A stretch of 64,000 bases of DNA. Origin: Glaciimonas sp. (GTDB lineage: Bacteria > Pseudomonadota > Gammaproteobacteria > Burkholderiales > Burkholderiaceae_D). The DNA is taken from positions 1 to 64,000 of the forward strand of contig JABBOY010000033.1 in assembly GCA_012927585.1 (NCBI GenBank). Reading direction: 5' to 3'. A model generated the notes under the pieces. It worked only from the letters and a program-made list of their open reading frames with translations, was not told where the DNA came from and made no database searches. Made by a program: the position numbers and the translations under genes. Positions 52,104 through 61,529 of this stretch are shown here, in pieces. Each line of letters begins with the position of its first letter. Position 1 is the first letter of the stretch.

Positions 52104-52802
52104 CTACATCACCGCACCAAACAATTTGCCCGCACCAGCCGTCGCCGCCATCGCCAGCGCACCCCAAAAAGTCACTCGCAACGCGGCCTGGAATACTGGC
52201 GCGCCACCGGTGTGAGCGCCCAGCGCGCCTAGTGCGACCAGACCTACCAGCGAGGTGCCGGCCACCAGTGGCACCAGTTGCGGCAGTGGCGCCAGCAGCG
52301 TCGCCAAAAGCGGCAAGGCGGCGCCTGCAGCGAAGGTGACGGCCGAGGTCAGCGCGGCTTGCACCGGCCGCGCGCTGGCAGATTCGGAAATGCCGAGTTC
52401 ATCGCGCGCATGGGCGCCTAGTGCATCATGTTCCATCAATTGGGACGCCACTTGCGCCGCCAGTTGATGCGTCAGCCCGCGCTGCATATAGATGGCGGTC
52501 AGCTCTTGCTGTTCGTGCTCCGGCTCTTCGATCAGTTCGATCCGTTCGCGCTCCAGGTCGGCTTGCTCGGTGTCGGACTGTGAACTGACAGAGACGTATT
52601 CGCCAGCCGCCATCGACATCGCTCCCGCCACCAGACCCGCGAAGCCGGCCACCAGGAGTTCGCTGCGCCCCCCACTGGCCGCAGCAATGCCCACTATCAA
52701 GCTGGCGGTGGAGACGATGCCGTCATTTGCTCCCAGTACGGCGGCGCGCAGCCAGCCGATGCGTTCGGTACGGTGCAGTTCGGGGTGTCTGGGTCGGGCC
52801 AT
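52104..52802 (-). CDS. VIT1/CCC1-family metal transporter
   Basis: A 232-residue membrane protein. It starts with HRTERIGWLRAAVLGANDGIVS, a CCC1/VIT1 hallmark, and has GLVAGAMSMAAGEYVSVSSQ with a metal-site Met and Glu. Five spans are expected, with a cytoplasmic acidic helical domain (about 85-120, EEPEHEQQELTAIY) that in plant VIT1 binds metal. Likely Fe2+/Mn2+ transport out of the cytosol. The start at 52802 follows AAGAAAG. Confidence 0.85.
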   Translation of the reverse strand: MARPRHPELHRTERIGWLRAAVLGANDGIVSTASLIVGIAAASGGRSELLVAGFAGLVAGAMSMAAGEYVSVSSQSDTEQADLERERIELIEEPEHEQQELTAIYMQRGLTHQLAAQVASQLMEHDALGAHARDELGISESASARPVQAALTSAVTFAAGAALPLLATLLAPLPQLVPLVAGTSLVGLVALGALGAHTGGAPVFQAALRVTFWGALAMAATAGAGKLFGAVM

Positions 52803-52880
52803 GTTGATCTTTCTTAATCTGGAGGTGTGCGTCTGGTGGCTGGCGGGTGTCAGTATCGGTAGCCATCGCACCGGCAGAAG

Positions 52881-53807
52881 TTAATGAGAATGGGAGTGGC
52901 TATGCGACAAATTCACAGCGATCGGGCCATCGCACGGCGGCATCAAGGGTGTGGTCGCGACTTGCAGTGTGGCATGGTCGATGTCGAAGCGCTCGTGCAA
53001 GCCGGTACTGGCTTGGCACAAGAACGCGTCGCCCGGATGTCCTGCAGACATGATCAGATGTGCGGTGAGCGCCACCTGCGAGGTGCCCATCGCCCACACA
53101 TGCAAGTCATGCACCCGGTTCACGCCGGGCAACGATTCCAAATAGGCGCGCACCTCGGGCAGATCGATTGCCTCCGGCACGCCGTCAAACAACAAGTGCA
53201 ACGATTGCCGGAACAGGCTCCAGGTACTGACCACAATTACGGCGGCAATCAGCAGACTGGCCACCGGGTCCAGCCAGTTCCAGCCGAACCATAGCGCCAG
53301 CGCACCGGCAACCACTACGCCGGCCGAGACCAGCGTGTCGGCTGCCATGTGCAGGAATGCACTGCGGATATTCAAGTCGTTTTTGCCGCCGTGCATGAAT
53401 AGCAGAGCCGTAGCGCCATTGATTGCAATGCCGACACCAGCCACTAGCATAATGGTCACGCCCTGCACCGGCCCCGGCGCACCTAGCCGTCCGATTGCTT
53501 CCCAAGCCAGTGAACCCATCGCCACCAGCAGTAATAATGCATTGGCAAAGGCGGCCAGAATGGAGGCGCGTTTCCAGCCGTAGGTATGGCGCGCGTCCGG
53601 CAGCAACCTGCCGGCCAGCGCGCCGCCCCAGGCCAGTACCAACCCGGCCACGTCGGACAAATTGTGGCCGGCGTCGGCTAATAGCGCCAGCGAGTTGACC
53701 TGCCAGCCGTAAAAAGCTTCCAGCGCGACAAAAACGGTATTGAGCGCGATGCCAATCGCAAACGCGCGATTAAAGCTGGTGGGCGCGTGATCGTGTGCGC
53801 CACTCAT
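52881..53807 (-). CDS. Cation diffusion facilitator (Zn/Co/Cd efflux)
   Basis: A 308-residue CDF transporter with six helices. The Zn site in helix 2 is ALLADAGHNLSDVAGLVLAW, and helix 5 has HMAADTLVSAGVVVAG. A C-terminal cytoplasmic domain has LHVWAMGTSQVALTAHL, and the protein ends in a SHSHSHSH tail. It resembles ZitB/CzcD. It lies 78 bp upstream of the VIT1-like gene on the same strand, so the two may be co-expressed. Confidence 0.9.
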   Translation of the reverse strand: MSGAHDHAPTSFNRAFAIGIALNTVFVALEAFYGWQVNSLALLADAGHNLSDVAGLVLAWGGALAGRLLPDARHTYGWKRASILAAFANALLLLVAMGSLAWEAIGRLGAPGPVQGVTIMLVAGVGIAINGATALLFMHGGKNDLNIRSAFLHMAADTLVSAGVVVAGALALWFGWNWLDPVASLLIAAVIVVSTWSLFRQSLHLLFDGVPEAIDLPEVRAYLESLPGVNRVHDLHVWAMGTSQVALTAHLIMSAGHPGDAFLCQASTGLHERFDIDHATLQVATTPLMPPCDGPIAVNLSHSHSHSH

Positions 53808-53880
53808 GTGCGCGCCTTATCAATCAATCTGGAAACCTGATGCAAACCTGTCATGAATAATGCTCCGCATGCGTTGAATG

Positions 53881-54531
53881 TTAAAGAATGGATGTGAACT
53901 CCCACGGCCCCGGCCGCGCTTGCTGCAATTTGCGCTTGCTGGCGGTGCCGATATTGATGAAGCATACCGGATGCTCGCCGGCGGCCAGCGTAAATAGTTT
54001 CTGCATGTGCCCCGAGCGCATCGCCTGTCCGCTGGTCAGGCCGGCGCCGAAGCCCATTGCATGCGCCGACAGCAGCATGTTTTGCAGCGCGCAGCCAAAC
54101 GAGACCATGCGTTCCAGCGCCGGGATATCCGGCTCGGCCGGCCCCAGTTGGGCCACCGCTAACAGCAGCAACGGCGCGCGGTGCGCCTTTTCGCGCGCGC
54201 TGGCAATCTGCTCGGGCGTGGCGTCGGCATCGCGCTCGATTAACGCTTGCGCAAATACTTCACCCAGCAACGCGCGTTTATCCAGCGGGATGATGACGAA
54301 GCGCCACGGATGCAATTGACCGTGATCCGGCGCTGCGGCGGCAGCAGCCAGCAGTTGTTCGAGTTGGACCGGTGTCGGGCCGGGCGCTGCCAGTCGTTTG
54401 GGCGAAATGTTCTGGCGCGAGTGAATCAGTGCCTGCGCGACGTCGCATAACTCTTCTGCCGTCACCGTTGCCGGCACGCAATCCGGCACGGCAGCGCTGT
54501 GTGTCTGTGGTGCGGTCGGCAATTGCGGCAT
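53881..54531 (-). CDS. Nitroreductase family protein (YdjA-like)
   Basis: A 216-residue FMN flavoprotein. NISPKRLAAPGPTPVQLEQLL and AAAAPDHGQLHPWRFVII carry the FMN-binding Arg/His region; GCALQNMLLSAHAMGFGAGLTSG is the dimer-interface block. It probably reduces nitro compounds or quinones with NAD(P)H. The start at 54531 follows AAGGGG; the longer frame to 54678 lacks family similarity. Confidence 0.85.
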   Translation of the reverse strand: MPQLPTAPQTHSAAVPDCVPATVTAEELCDVAQALIHSRQNISPKRLAAPGPTPVQLEQLLAAAAAAPDHGQLHPWRFVIIPLDKRALLGEVFAQALIERDADATPEQIASAREKAHRAPLLLLAVAQLGPAEPDIPALERMVSFGCALQNMLLSAHAMGFGAGLTSGQAMRSGHMQKLFTLAAGEHPVCFINIGTASKRKLQQARPGPWEFTSIL

Positions 54532-54762
54532 GGATGCCCCTTTCTCGATAATCCTGCAAATCAAAAACTCCGATTTTGCATTATCACCCCAGCGGGCGCA
54601 ATGCCTTCCAGGTGCCTCGGACACGTTTCGCTGCCCGGCATTGTCATGCGTGATAAATTGTTGCTTGCAAGAATGCAACTAATCGTTCAAGAGAAATATC
54701 GTGCGCTGCCCTATTTTACTTTTCTTGCATTGCCGCCGTCTCGCCGACTCGCGAGGCATGCG

Positions 54763-55659
54763 ATGAAGCTGCCTCCAATGAAGTTGCCTCCCATACGGCG
54801 CTTACTCGCACTATTATTACTGGGCGGCGTACTGCATTCCGGGCCGATGGTGCAGGCAGTTGCGGCTGCAAATACAACTGACGATACCGCGCCACCCGTG
54901 CTGCTGGCGCAAAATTTCAATGATGCGATCGACCCCAGCGCTTACCTGGTGAGTGAAAAGCTTGACGGCGTGCGTGCGCTGTGGGATGGCACAACGCTGC
55001 GCTTTCGCAGCGGCAGAATAATTCCGGCACCGGACTGGTTTATTGCCAATTTTCCGGCGCACCCGCTGGATGGCGAATTGTGGATGGGGCGGCGCAAATT
55101 CGACCGTCTGTCGGCAGCGGTGCGGCGCGACAGCCCGCGCGATGCCGAGTGGCGCCAAATCAGCTATCAGGTATTCGAATGGCCGCAAGCACCCGGCACT
55201 TTCAGCGAGCGCATTGCCGCATTGCAGGTCAGCGTGGCGCGCGCCAACTTGGGCTGGCTGCAATTAGTGCCGCAAGTACGCATCGCCAATCGCCAGGCTC
55301 TGCAAGCCAGATTGCAGCAAGTGGTGCGCGCCGGCGGCGAGGGCTTGATGCTGCACCGCGCCGACGCGCTCTGGCAAACCGGCCGTACCGATGCACTGCT
55401 GAAACTGAAGCCGCAGCTTGACGCCGAGGCCAAGGTTATCGCCCACCTGCCGGGCAAAGGGAAATATCAAGGCCTGTGCGGCGCATTGCTGGTGGAAAGT
55501 CCCGACGGGCAGCGCTTTCGCCTGGGCAGCGGCATGAGCGATGCCCAGCGCCGTGCGCCGCCGCCGGTAGGCAGCATTGTGACCTACCGCTACCGCGATC
55601 GCACGCCGAATGGTTTGCCGCGCTTTGCCAGCTTCATGCGAGTGCGCGCACCGGAATAA
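54763..55659 (+). CDS. Periplasmic ATP-dependent DNA ligase (Lig E type)
   Basis: A 298-residue minimal DNA ligase. After a signal-peptide-like N-terminus (about 1-40, RRLLALLLLGGVLHSG) the adenylation domain has the nucleophile Lys in YLVSEKLDGVRALW and further motifs DGELWMGRRKFD, GEGLMLH and LLKLKP; the OB domain ends with SIVTYRYRDRTPNGLPRFASF. Lig E proteins are exported and may repair DNA taken up by competent cells. It has a strong terminator behind it. Confidence 0.85.
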   Translation: MKLPPMKLPPIRRLLALLLLGGVLHSGPMVQAVAAANTTDDTAPPVLLAQNFNDAIDPSAYLVSEKLDGVRALWDGTTLRFRSGRIIPAPDWFIANFPAHPLDGELWMGRRKFDRLSAAVRRDSPRDAEWRQISYQVFEWPQAPGTFSERIAALQVSVARANLGWLQLVPQVRIANRQALQARLQQVVRAGGEGLMLHRADALWQTGRTDALLKLKPQLDAEAKVIAHLPGKGKYQGLCGALLVESPDGQRFRLGSGMSDAQRRAPPPVGSIVTYRYRDRTPNGLPRFASFMRVRAPE

Positions 55660-55680
55660 TTTTCCTGTTTTTAAAATAAA

Positions 55681-55706
55681 AAAACCAGCGTTCAGCTGGT
55701 TTTTTT
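55681..55706 (+). terminator. Rho-independent terminator after ligE
   Basis: AAAACCAGC (55681-55689) pairs with GCTGGTTTT (55695-55703), and a T-run continues to 55706. It is a compact stem with short loop and A-run in front, so it may act in both directions. Confidence 0.8.
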
Positions 55707-55757
55707 GCGCTTAACAATCCGTTGCTCCAAAGCTATTCAATGCTTGTGCAAAACCAA

Positions 55758-55811
55758 GTAGTACAGGCCTCCGTGCCTGCATCTGGTCGCAGGCACGGAG
55801 GCCTGCACTAC
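55758..55811. repeat. 54-bp palindrome (GCAGGCACGGAGGCCTGC type)
   Basis: Two arms of about 23 bp (55758-55780 and 55789-55811) pair with one mismatch around an 8-nt centre. The right arm is identical to 12-34, and a looser relative (GTAGTGCAGGC ... GCCTGCAC) lies at 49888-49913. This looks like a chromosomal palindrome family. The rest of 55712-55984 shows no gene. Confidence 0.65.
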
Positions 55812-55984
55812 TACAACCTTAGCCGCTGTCATTCGACGGTCACAATTTCACAGTACATTTTCACCTGCTGCGTTGCGCAAGGGCAATCTCGGCTCGCATC
55901 TGCAACCCACGTTGCGACAGCGCCAAAAGCACTGTCACTTATTTTTATACCGCTCATTTTTGCACCCATTAGGGAGTTTCCGAC

Positions 55985-57934
55985 ATGCACGACATTACTG
56001 ACAACAAGCGCCGCAATATTTTAAAAATGCTGGCCGGCGCACCGCTGCTGCCAATTGCCGGATTTGGCAATGCCATGTTGCTGGCCGGTTGCGGCGGCAG
56101 CACTACCGCCTTAGCAGGGCCTGTGGCCACCATTGCTGCAGTCTCCTTCGTGTCGATGGCCGCGCCGAGTGCGGCAGCGGATCAAGCCACGACCAGCGTG
56201 AAATCGAAGATGTTGCTGGAAATGTCCGACGGCAGCAAGCAGGAAGTGGCATTGAGCTATCAGCCGTTTTTTATCACTGGCGATAAAGTGCCTGATGGCA
56301 AGGGCGGCACGGTGGTGGCCGGCGGCTATTTCGATATCAATGGCCAACCGATCCTGGACCCCAGCGCGGCCAGCAAGCCGCAATTTTATTCCGACTGCCC
56401 GGATGGCTATACCATGCTGAAGCTGGACAATCCTACTGTTTCAGGTGTGGTCGGCAATACGGTTTTCGCAGTTGTGCAGTTTGAGTACACATCGACTGAT
56501 TCCGCTGGTGGAAATATGTACGGCAAGCTACCTTCGCCGATCGCGATTCTGACGCTGGATCAGGACAAGAAATCCGGTCAGCTCAAATTAGTCAAATATG
56601 CAACCATCGATACGTCACCGGCCCATGGCTTGTGGATCACTTGCGGCGCCAGTATTTCGCCCTGGAATACCCATTTGTCGAGCGAAGAATATGAGCCGGA
56701 TGCGACTAGCGCCGCCAGCGACGCCGGTTTTATGGCTTTTAGCCAAAACTTGTTTGGCGATACCACCAAGGCCAACCCGTATCACTACGGGCATATGCCG
56801 GAAATCACCGTCAAGCCGGACGGTACCGGTTCCGTAAAAAAACATTACTGCATGGGCCGCATCTCGCATGAGCTGGTACAAGTCATGCCGGATCAGCGCA
56901 CCGTGCTGATGGGCGACGATTTCACTAACAGCGGCCTGTTCATGTTCATCGCCGACAAGGCAGCCGATTTGTCGGCAGGCACTTTGTTTGTAGCGAAATG
57001 GAAGCAAAAGAGCGCAAGCAACGGCGGCTCGGCCGACCTTGGCTGGATCAGGCTCGGCCATGCCAGCAGTGCTGAAATCGAAGCGCTGGCCAATAGCCTC
57101 AAAGCTGCCGATATCATGGATGTAAAAACAGCCGATCCACTGGACGCCAGCTATACCAAAATCGGCTTTAGCGGAAAATTTAATTGGGTCAAATTTGTGC
57201 CCGGCAAAGAACAAGCCGCGATCTTTCTGGAAACCCATCGCTACGCCGCTTTCAAAGGCGGCAGCCTGGGTTTCACCAAGATGGAGGGCGTGACTTTCAA
57301 TGCCAAGGACAAGAAGGCCTATCTGGCCATGTCCTACATTCAGGGCACCATGATCAACGGCACTACCGACGTCAATGTCAAAGGCCCCAAAGCAGGCGCG
57401 GTGTATCAACTGGATCTGGCCGATGCACAAAAGGACGATACCGGCGTTGCGATCGATAGCGCCTGGGTGCCGGTATTCATGGCAACCGTGCCGGCGCTGG
57501 TGGGAGCGGATCTGGCGGTGCCGGATGCGCTGGGCAACCTGGCCGATGCCAACCTGATCGCCAACCCCGACAACATCAAGTTTTCCGAACGGCTGCGCAC
57601 CTTGTTCATCGGTGAAGACAGCGGCATGCACGTCAATAACTTCTTGTGGGCTTACAACGTCGACAGCAAGGTACTGACCCGCATTTTGTCTTGTCCGGCC
57701 GGTGCCGAATCGACCGGCCTGCAAGCGGTCGATAACCTCAATGGCTTCGCATACATCATGAGCAATTTTCAGCATCCCGGAGACTGGGTGCTAACCAAGG
57801 ATGGCAGCAATAATGTGACTGGCGGCCTGCATTCCAAGGTATATCAAAATCTGGATGCGCTGATTAACACGAACTACAAAAACAAGCACGGCGGCGGGGT
57901 TGGCTATATTCAGGGCCTGTCGGTAGCAAGCTAA
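55985..57934 (+). CDS. PhoX family phosphatase (DUF839), Tat-exported
   Basis: A 649-residue exported protein. The N-terminal KRRNILKMLAGAPLLPIAG has the twin-arginine signal. The body is a beta-propeller of the PhoX/DUF839 family: AHGLWITCGASISPWNTHLSSEE, YHYGHMPEITVKPDG, LTNSGLFMFIADK-like FTNSGLFMFIADK, and IGEDSGMHVNNFLWAY. PhoX enzymes are Ca/Fe-dependent alkaline phosphatases. GGGAG lies 8 nt before the ATG. No pho genes are adjacent. Confidence 0.85.
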   Translation: MHDITDNKRRNILKMLAGAPLLPIAGFGNAMLLAGCGGSTTALAGPVATIAAVSFVSMAAPSAAADQATTSVKSKMLLEMSDGSKQEVALSYQPFFITGDKVPDGKGGTVVAGGYFDINGQPILDPSAASKPQFYSDCPDGYTMLKLDNPTVSGVVGNTVFAVVQFEYTSTDSAGGNMYGKLPSPIAILTLDQDKKSGQLKLVKYATIDTSPAHGLWITCGASISPWNTHLSSEEYEPDATSAASDAGFMAFSQNLFGDTTKANPYHYGHMPEITVKPDGTGSVKKHYCMGRISHELVQVMPDQRTVLMGDDFTNSGLFMFIADKAADLSAGTLFVAKWKQKSASNGGSADLGWIRLGHASSAEIEALANSLKAADIMDVKTADPLDASYTKIGFSGKFNWVKFVPGKEQAAIFLETHRYAAFKGGSLGFTKMEGVTFNAKDKKAYLAMSYIQGTMINGTTDVNVKGPKAGAVYQLDLADAQKDDTGVAIDSAWVPVFMATVPALVGADLAVPDALGNLADANLIANPDNIKFSERLRTLFIGEDSGMHVNNFLWAYNVDSKVLTRILSCPAGAESTGLQAVDNLNGFAYIMSNFQHPGDWVLTKDGSNNVTGGLHSKVYQNLDALINTNYKNKHGGGVGYIQGLSVAS

Positions 57935-58063
57935 AACGAAAACGTACCTGTGGCATTAATGGCGACCGTTTCGAGGGATTTGACAATATCTTCGGAACGG
58001 TTTTTATACATTGAACGACAAAAAATATCGCACCGCTACCATAGTTAAGCAGAGGTAAAAATC

Positions 58064-59761
58064 ATGAATAACTTCAGTATCAGTACCCGTTTGAGTGCCG
58101 GTTTTGCCGCTGTGCTGATCTTGATGCTGGCGATTGCCGGACTGGGCATCAGCCGATTACAGGCAGTCGGCGAGGTGGTGCATACGATGTCATCTGAAAC
58201 CATGGCAATTGAGCGGCTCGGCGCCGAATGGTTTACCGAGATCAGCGTCAATAGCGCGCGAACCGTAGCGGTTGCCAGAACTGATGAGCCGGAATCCCAG
58301 GAATATTTTAAAGAGCAAATCAGAATCACCTCCAATAGAATTAACACGATTCAAAAAAGCCTGGAGCCGATGATTGCCTCGGCCGGAGGCAAAGCGCTGC
58401 TGCTGCGTATTGCTGAAAAACGCACATTGTATGCAACTGTCGGCGACACCATTCTCGAACTCAAAAGGACCGGCAGGAATGCGGTTGCCGACCAGATGAT
58501 CGAGGAAAAATTCTTGCCGGCGGTCGATGCGTATTTGAGCAGTGCCCGCCAATTGATTGCTTATCAGCAAAACCTGTCGCTGGCACTGGCTACACAGGCC
58601 GACCGTCATTTCCAGAACGGCCGCATCCTGATGGCGTCGTTGAGCGTGGCTGCACTTTTGCTCGGCTTGGCATGCGCATGGCTAATCAGCCGTTCCATCT
58701 CAGTACCGTTACATGCAGCGGTGCGGATTGCCCAGCGCGTTGCCGCAGGCGATTTATCGGCACAGATCGTGGCTACCGGCAAGGATGAAACCGGCCAACT
58801 GCTCGCCGCTTTACGCGACATGAATACTGCGCTGCATCAAGTCATTGGCGACGTCCGTTTTGGTGTTGACACCATTGCGCTGGCTTCCGGGGAAATCGCC
58901 ACAGGCAACGCCGACCTGTCATCGCGTACCGAGGAGCAGGCCAGTGCGCTGGAAGAAACCGCCAGTTCGATGGAACAACTGACTGCTACTGTGCATCAAA
59001 ATGCCGACAATGCACGCCAAGCCACTCAGTTGGCAGTATCGGCCTCCAGCGTAGCCGTCAAAGGCGGCCAGGTGGTGTCGCAAGTGGTCGATACCATGGG
59101 CTCGATCAAGGCCAGCTCGCGCAAGATCGCCGACATCATCAGCGTCATCGACGGCATCTCCTTCCAGACCAATATCCTGGCGCTGAATGCGGCGGTTGAA
59201 GCGGCCCACGCCGGCGAACAGGGCCGCGGCTTCGCGGTAGTCGCCAGCGAAGTACGTAATTTGGCGCAGCGCTCGGCTTCCGCCGCCAAGGAAATCAAGG
59301 CCCTGATCGACGATTCGGTAGGACAAGTCGATCAGGGCAGTAAACTGGTGGACGCCGCCGGCCAGACCATGAGTGAAATTGTCAGCTCGGTCCAGCGGGT
59401 AGCCGACATCATGAGTGAAATCACCGCTGCCAGCCAGGAGCAAAGCGCCGGCATCGAACAGGTCAACCAAGCCATCGGCCAGATGGATGAAATGACGCAA
59501 CAGAATGCGGCACTGGTAGAACAGGCGGCGGCGGCGGCCGAAAGCCTGCAGGGTCAGGCTAAGTCGCTGGCGCAGGCGGTGAGCGTGTTCAAATTGAGTA
59601 AAAAAACCGAAGCGGTACCGGCAGTTACCGCTTTTACGCAACAACCACCGCAACGGCAGCAACAACGGCAACGCGCTGCGCAGAAAACGGGCAGCAGGAT
59701 GGCGATTGACTACTCTGGCAATGGGCCGGAAAGTCGATTTTCAGCAGCCTTGTGCAATTAA
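58064..59761 (+). CDS. Methyl-accepting chemotaxis protein
   Basis: A 565-residue receptor: membrane segment 1 (about 11-31), periplasmic helical bundle sensor (about 32-188), segment 2 (about 190-212), HAMP (about 213-265) and the signalling domain with EEQASALEETASSMEQLTAT and the hairpin tip ISFQTNILALNAAVEAAHAG. Gln/Glu methylation regions are visible. There is a Q-rich C-terminus (about 530-550) but no CheR-binding pentapeptide. The ligand is unknown. Confidence 0.92.
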   Translation: MNNFSISTRLSAGFAAVLILMLAIAGLGISRLQAVGEVVHTMSSETMAIERLGAEWFTEISVNSARTVAVARTDEPESQEYFKEQIRITSNRINTIQKSLEPMIASAGGKALLLRIAEKRTLYATVGDTILELKRTGRNAVADQMIEEKFLPAVDAYLSSARQLIAYQQNLSLALATQADRHFQNGRILMASLSVAALLLGLACAWLISRSISVPLHAAVRIAQRVAAGDLSAQIVATGKDETGQLLAALRDMNTALHQVIGDVRFGVDTIALASGEIATGNADLSSRTEEQASALEETASSMEQLTATVHQNADNARQATQLAVSASSVAVKGGQVVSQVVDTMGSIKASSRKIADIISVIDGISFQTNILALNAAVEAAHAGEQGRGFAVVASEVRNLAQRSASAAKEIKALIDDSVGQVDQGSKLVDAAGQTMSEIVSSVQRVADIMSEITAASQEQSAGIEQVNQAIGQMDEMTQQNAALVEQAAAAAESLQGQAKSLAQAVSVFKLSKKTEAVPAVTAFTQQPPQRQQQRQRAAQKTGSRMAIDYSGNGPESRFSAALCN

Positions 59762-59764
59762 GCA

Positions 59765-59835
59765 TACCTAAGCATGTATATTTAAGAGCAACACTAAAAA
59801 AATGCGGAAACATGGGTGTTTTTGCATATACTCCC
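59765..59835 (-). repeat. GGAGTAT-N20-CCGC dispersed repeat, copy 6
   Basis: On the minus strand, GGAGTAT starts at 59834 and CCGC follows after 20 nt (TTTCCGCATTTT), then TTAAATATACAT, a small hairpin ATAC ... GTAT and TGCTTAAT. It lies directly behind the MCP stop, in the 3' convergent region with acr3. Confidence 0.7.
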
Positions 59836-59914
59836 ATGATAAAAGTTAAGGCGTAGGGGCAGGTTCCAAACCTGCCCTTTTACGGCAACCTGCGAGGGGG
59901 GTGAAACCCGCCCC

Positions 59915-60997
59915 CTACACGAAATGGCCGGCTTCATACCAAGGTTTGGACGCATTTACCACTTTCACCACCAGCAACATCACCGGCACTTCGATCAGCA
60001 CCCCGACCACGGTAGCCAACGCAGCGCCGGACTCGAAACCGAACAGACTGATAGCTGCCGCCACCGCCAGCTCAAAAAAGTTGGAAGCGCCGATCAGCGC
60101 CGACGGGCCGGCGACCGAATGTTTTTCGCCTACTTTTTTGTTAAGCCAATAAGCCAATCCTGCATTGAAGAAAACCTGGATCAGAATCGGCACCGCCAGC
60201 AGCGCAATCACCAGCGGTTGCCGCAGGATGGCGTCGCCCTGGAATGCGAATAGCAGCACCAGCGTCGCCAATAAAGCGGCAATCGACCACGGCTGAATTT
60301 TGTGCAGCGCTGCATCGAACCTGGCCGTGCCTTTGGCCAACAGCGCGCGCCGGATTACCTGGGCGATAATCACCGGCAGCACGATATACAATACTACCGA
60401 AGTCAGCAGCGTGGCCCACGGCACGATGATGCTGGATACGCCCAGCAGCACAGCGACCAACGGCGCGAACGCAAATACCATGATCAGATCATTGATCGCC
60501 ACCTGCGACAGCGTGAAATACGGGTCGCCGCCGGTTAGCCGACTCCAGACAAACACCATCGCGGTGCAGGGCGCGGCTGCCAGCAGAATCAAGCCGGCGA
60601 TGTAGGAATCGATTTGCGCGCTGGGCAAATACGGTGCAAACCAGACCCGGATAAATAGCCAGCCCAAGAACGCCATCGAAAATGGTTTCACTGCCCAATT
60701 GACGAATAGCGTAACGGCAATGCCCTTGCTGTGCTGCCTGACTTGTTGCAACGCGCCGAAATCGATTTTCAGCAGCATCGGGATGATCATCACCCAGATC
60801 AGCAAACCGACCGGCAGATTGACCTTGGCAATTTCCATCGCGCCGATCGCCTTGAACATATTCGGCCAGCCCTGACCGAGCACGATGCCGACCACGATGC
60901 AAATCGCAACCCAAGCGGTCAGATAACGCTCAAAAAAACTCAGCGGAGCGCCAGCCCCAGCCGCCTTTTTGGCGGCAACTTCACATTGTGCAGACAT
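59915..60997 (-). CDS. acr3: Arsenite efflux transporter ACR3
   Basis: A 360-residue, ten-helix arsenite permease of the ACR3/BASS family that exports As(III). The conserved helix-4 cysteine region is LLAAAPCTAMVFVWSRLTGG. Other family blocks include VGLLIWVMIIPMLLKIDF and NFFELAVAAAISLFG. Last gene of the minus-strand ars operon, 28 bp after arsC. Confidence 0.93.
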   Translation of the reverse strand: MSAQCEVAAKKAAGAGAPLSFFERYLTAWVAICIVVGIVLGQGWPNMFKAIGAMEIAKVNLPVGLLIWVMIIPMLLKIDFGALQQVRQHSKGIAVTLFVNWAVKPFSMAFLGWLFIRVWFAPYLPSAQIDSYIAGLILLAAAPCTAMVFVWSRLTGGDPYFTLSQVAINDLIMVFAFAPLVAVLLGVSSIIVPWATLLTSVVLYIVLPVIIAQVIRRALLAKGTARFDAALHKIQPWSIAALLATLVLLFAFQGDAILRQPLVIALLAVPILIQVFFNAGLAYWLNKKVGEKHSVAGPSALIGASNFFELAVAAAISLFGFESGAALATVVGVLIEVPVMLLVVKVVNASKPWYEAGHFV

Positions 60998-61025
60998 GAC
61001 AATTCCAGTAGGGAAGAGGGATAAC

Positions 61026-61529
61026 TTACGCGCTCTGGCTTTGGCCCATGTCGCGCAACTGCTTTTGGAGCGAGGCGCGATCTAGCTTATCGAGCGGCAG
61101 ACTCAGGAACGGCCGGATGCGATTAGTGATTTCGAGATGGGTGCGATTAAAAGCCTTGTGCTTGGTTGCGTCGTCGCCTTCCACCTGTGACGGGTCAGCG
61201 AAACCCCAATGTGCTGTCATCGGTTGCCCCGGCCAAAATGGGCAGGCTTCGCCGGCAGCCTGATCGCAGACGGTGAAAACGAAATCCAACTTGGGCGCGC
61301 CGGGTTCGGCAAATTCGTCCCAGCTTTTGCTGCGCAGCGTGCTGACGTCGTAATGGTGGCGTTGCAATAAATCCAGTGTCAATGGATGCACCTCGCCGCG
61401 CGGGTGACTGCCCGCACTGTAAGCACGAAAGCGCCCTGCGCCAAGCTGGTTCAGGATGGATTCGGCAATGATGCTGCGCGCCGAGTTGCCGGTACAGAGG
61501 AACAGCACGTTGTAGATTTTGTCGCTCAT
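61026..61529 (-). CDS. arsC: Arsenate reductase ArsC, low-molecular-weight phosphatase type
   Basis: A 167-residue cytosolic enzyme that reduces As(V) to As(III). The catalytic loop is FLCTGNSARSIIAES (C-x5-R). A second pair of cysteines is in FTVCDQAAGEACPFWPG, as in thioredoxin-coupled ArsC. It overlaps arsA by 4 nt (ATGA). Its arsenite product is then carried by ArsA/Acr3. Confidence 0.93.
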   Translation of the reverse strand: MSDKIYNVLFLCTGNSARSIIAESILNQLGAGRFRAYSAGSHPRGEVHPLTLDLLQRHHYDVSTLRSKSWDEFAEPGAPKLDFVFTVCDQAAGEACPFWPGQPMTAHWGFADPSQVEGDDATKHKAFNRTHLEITNRIRPFLSLPLDKLDRASLQKQLRDMGQSQSA

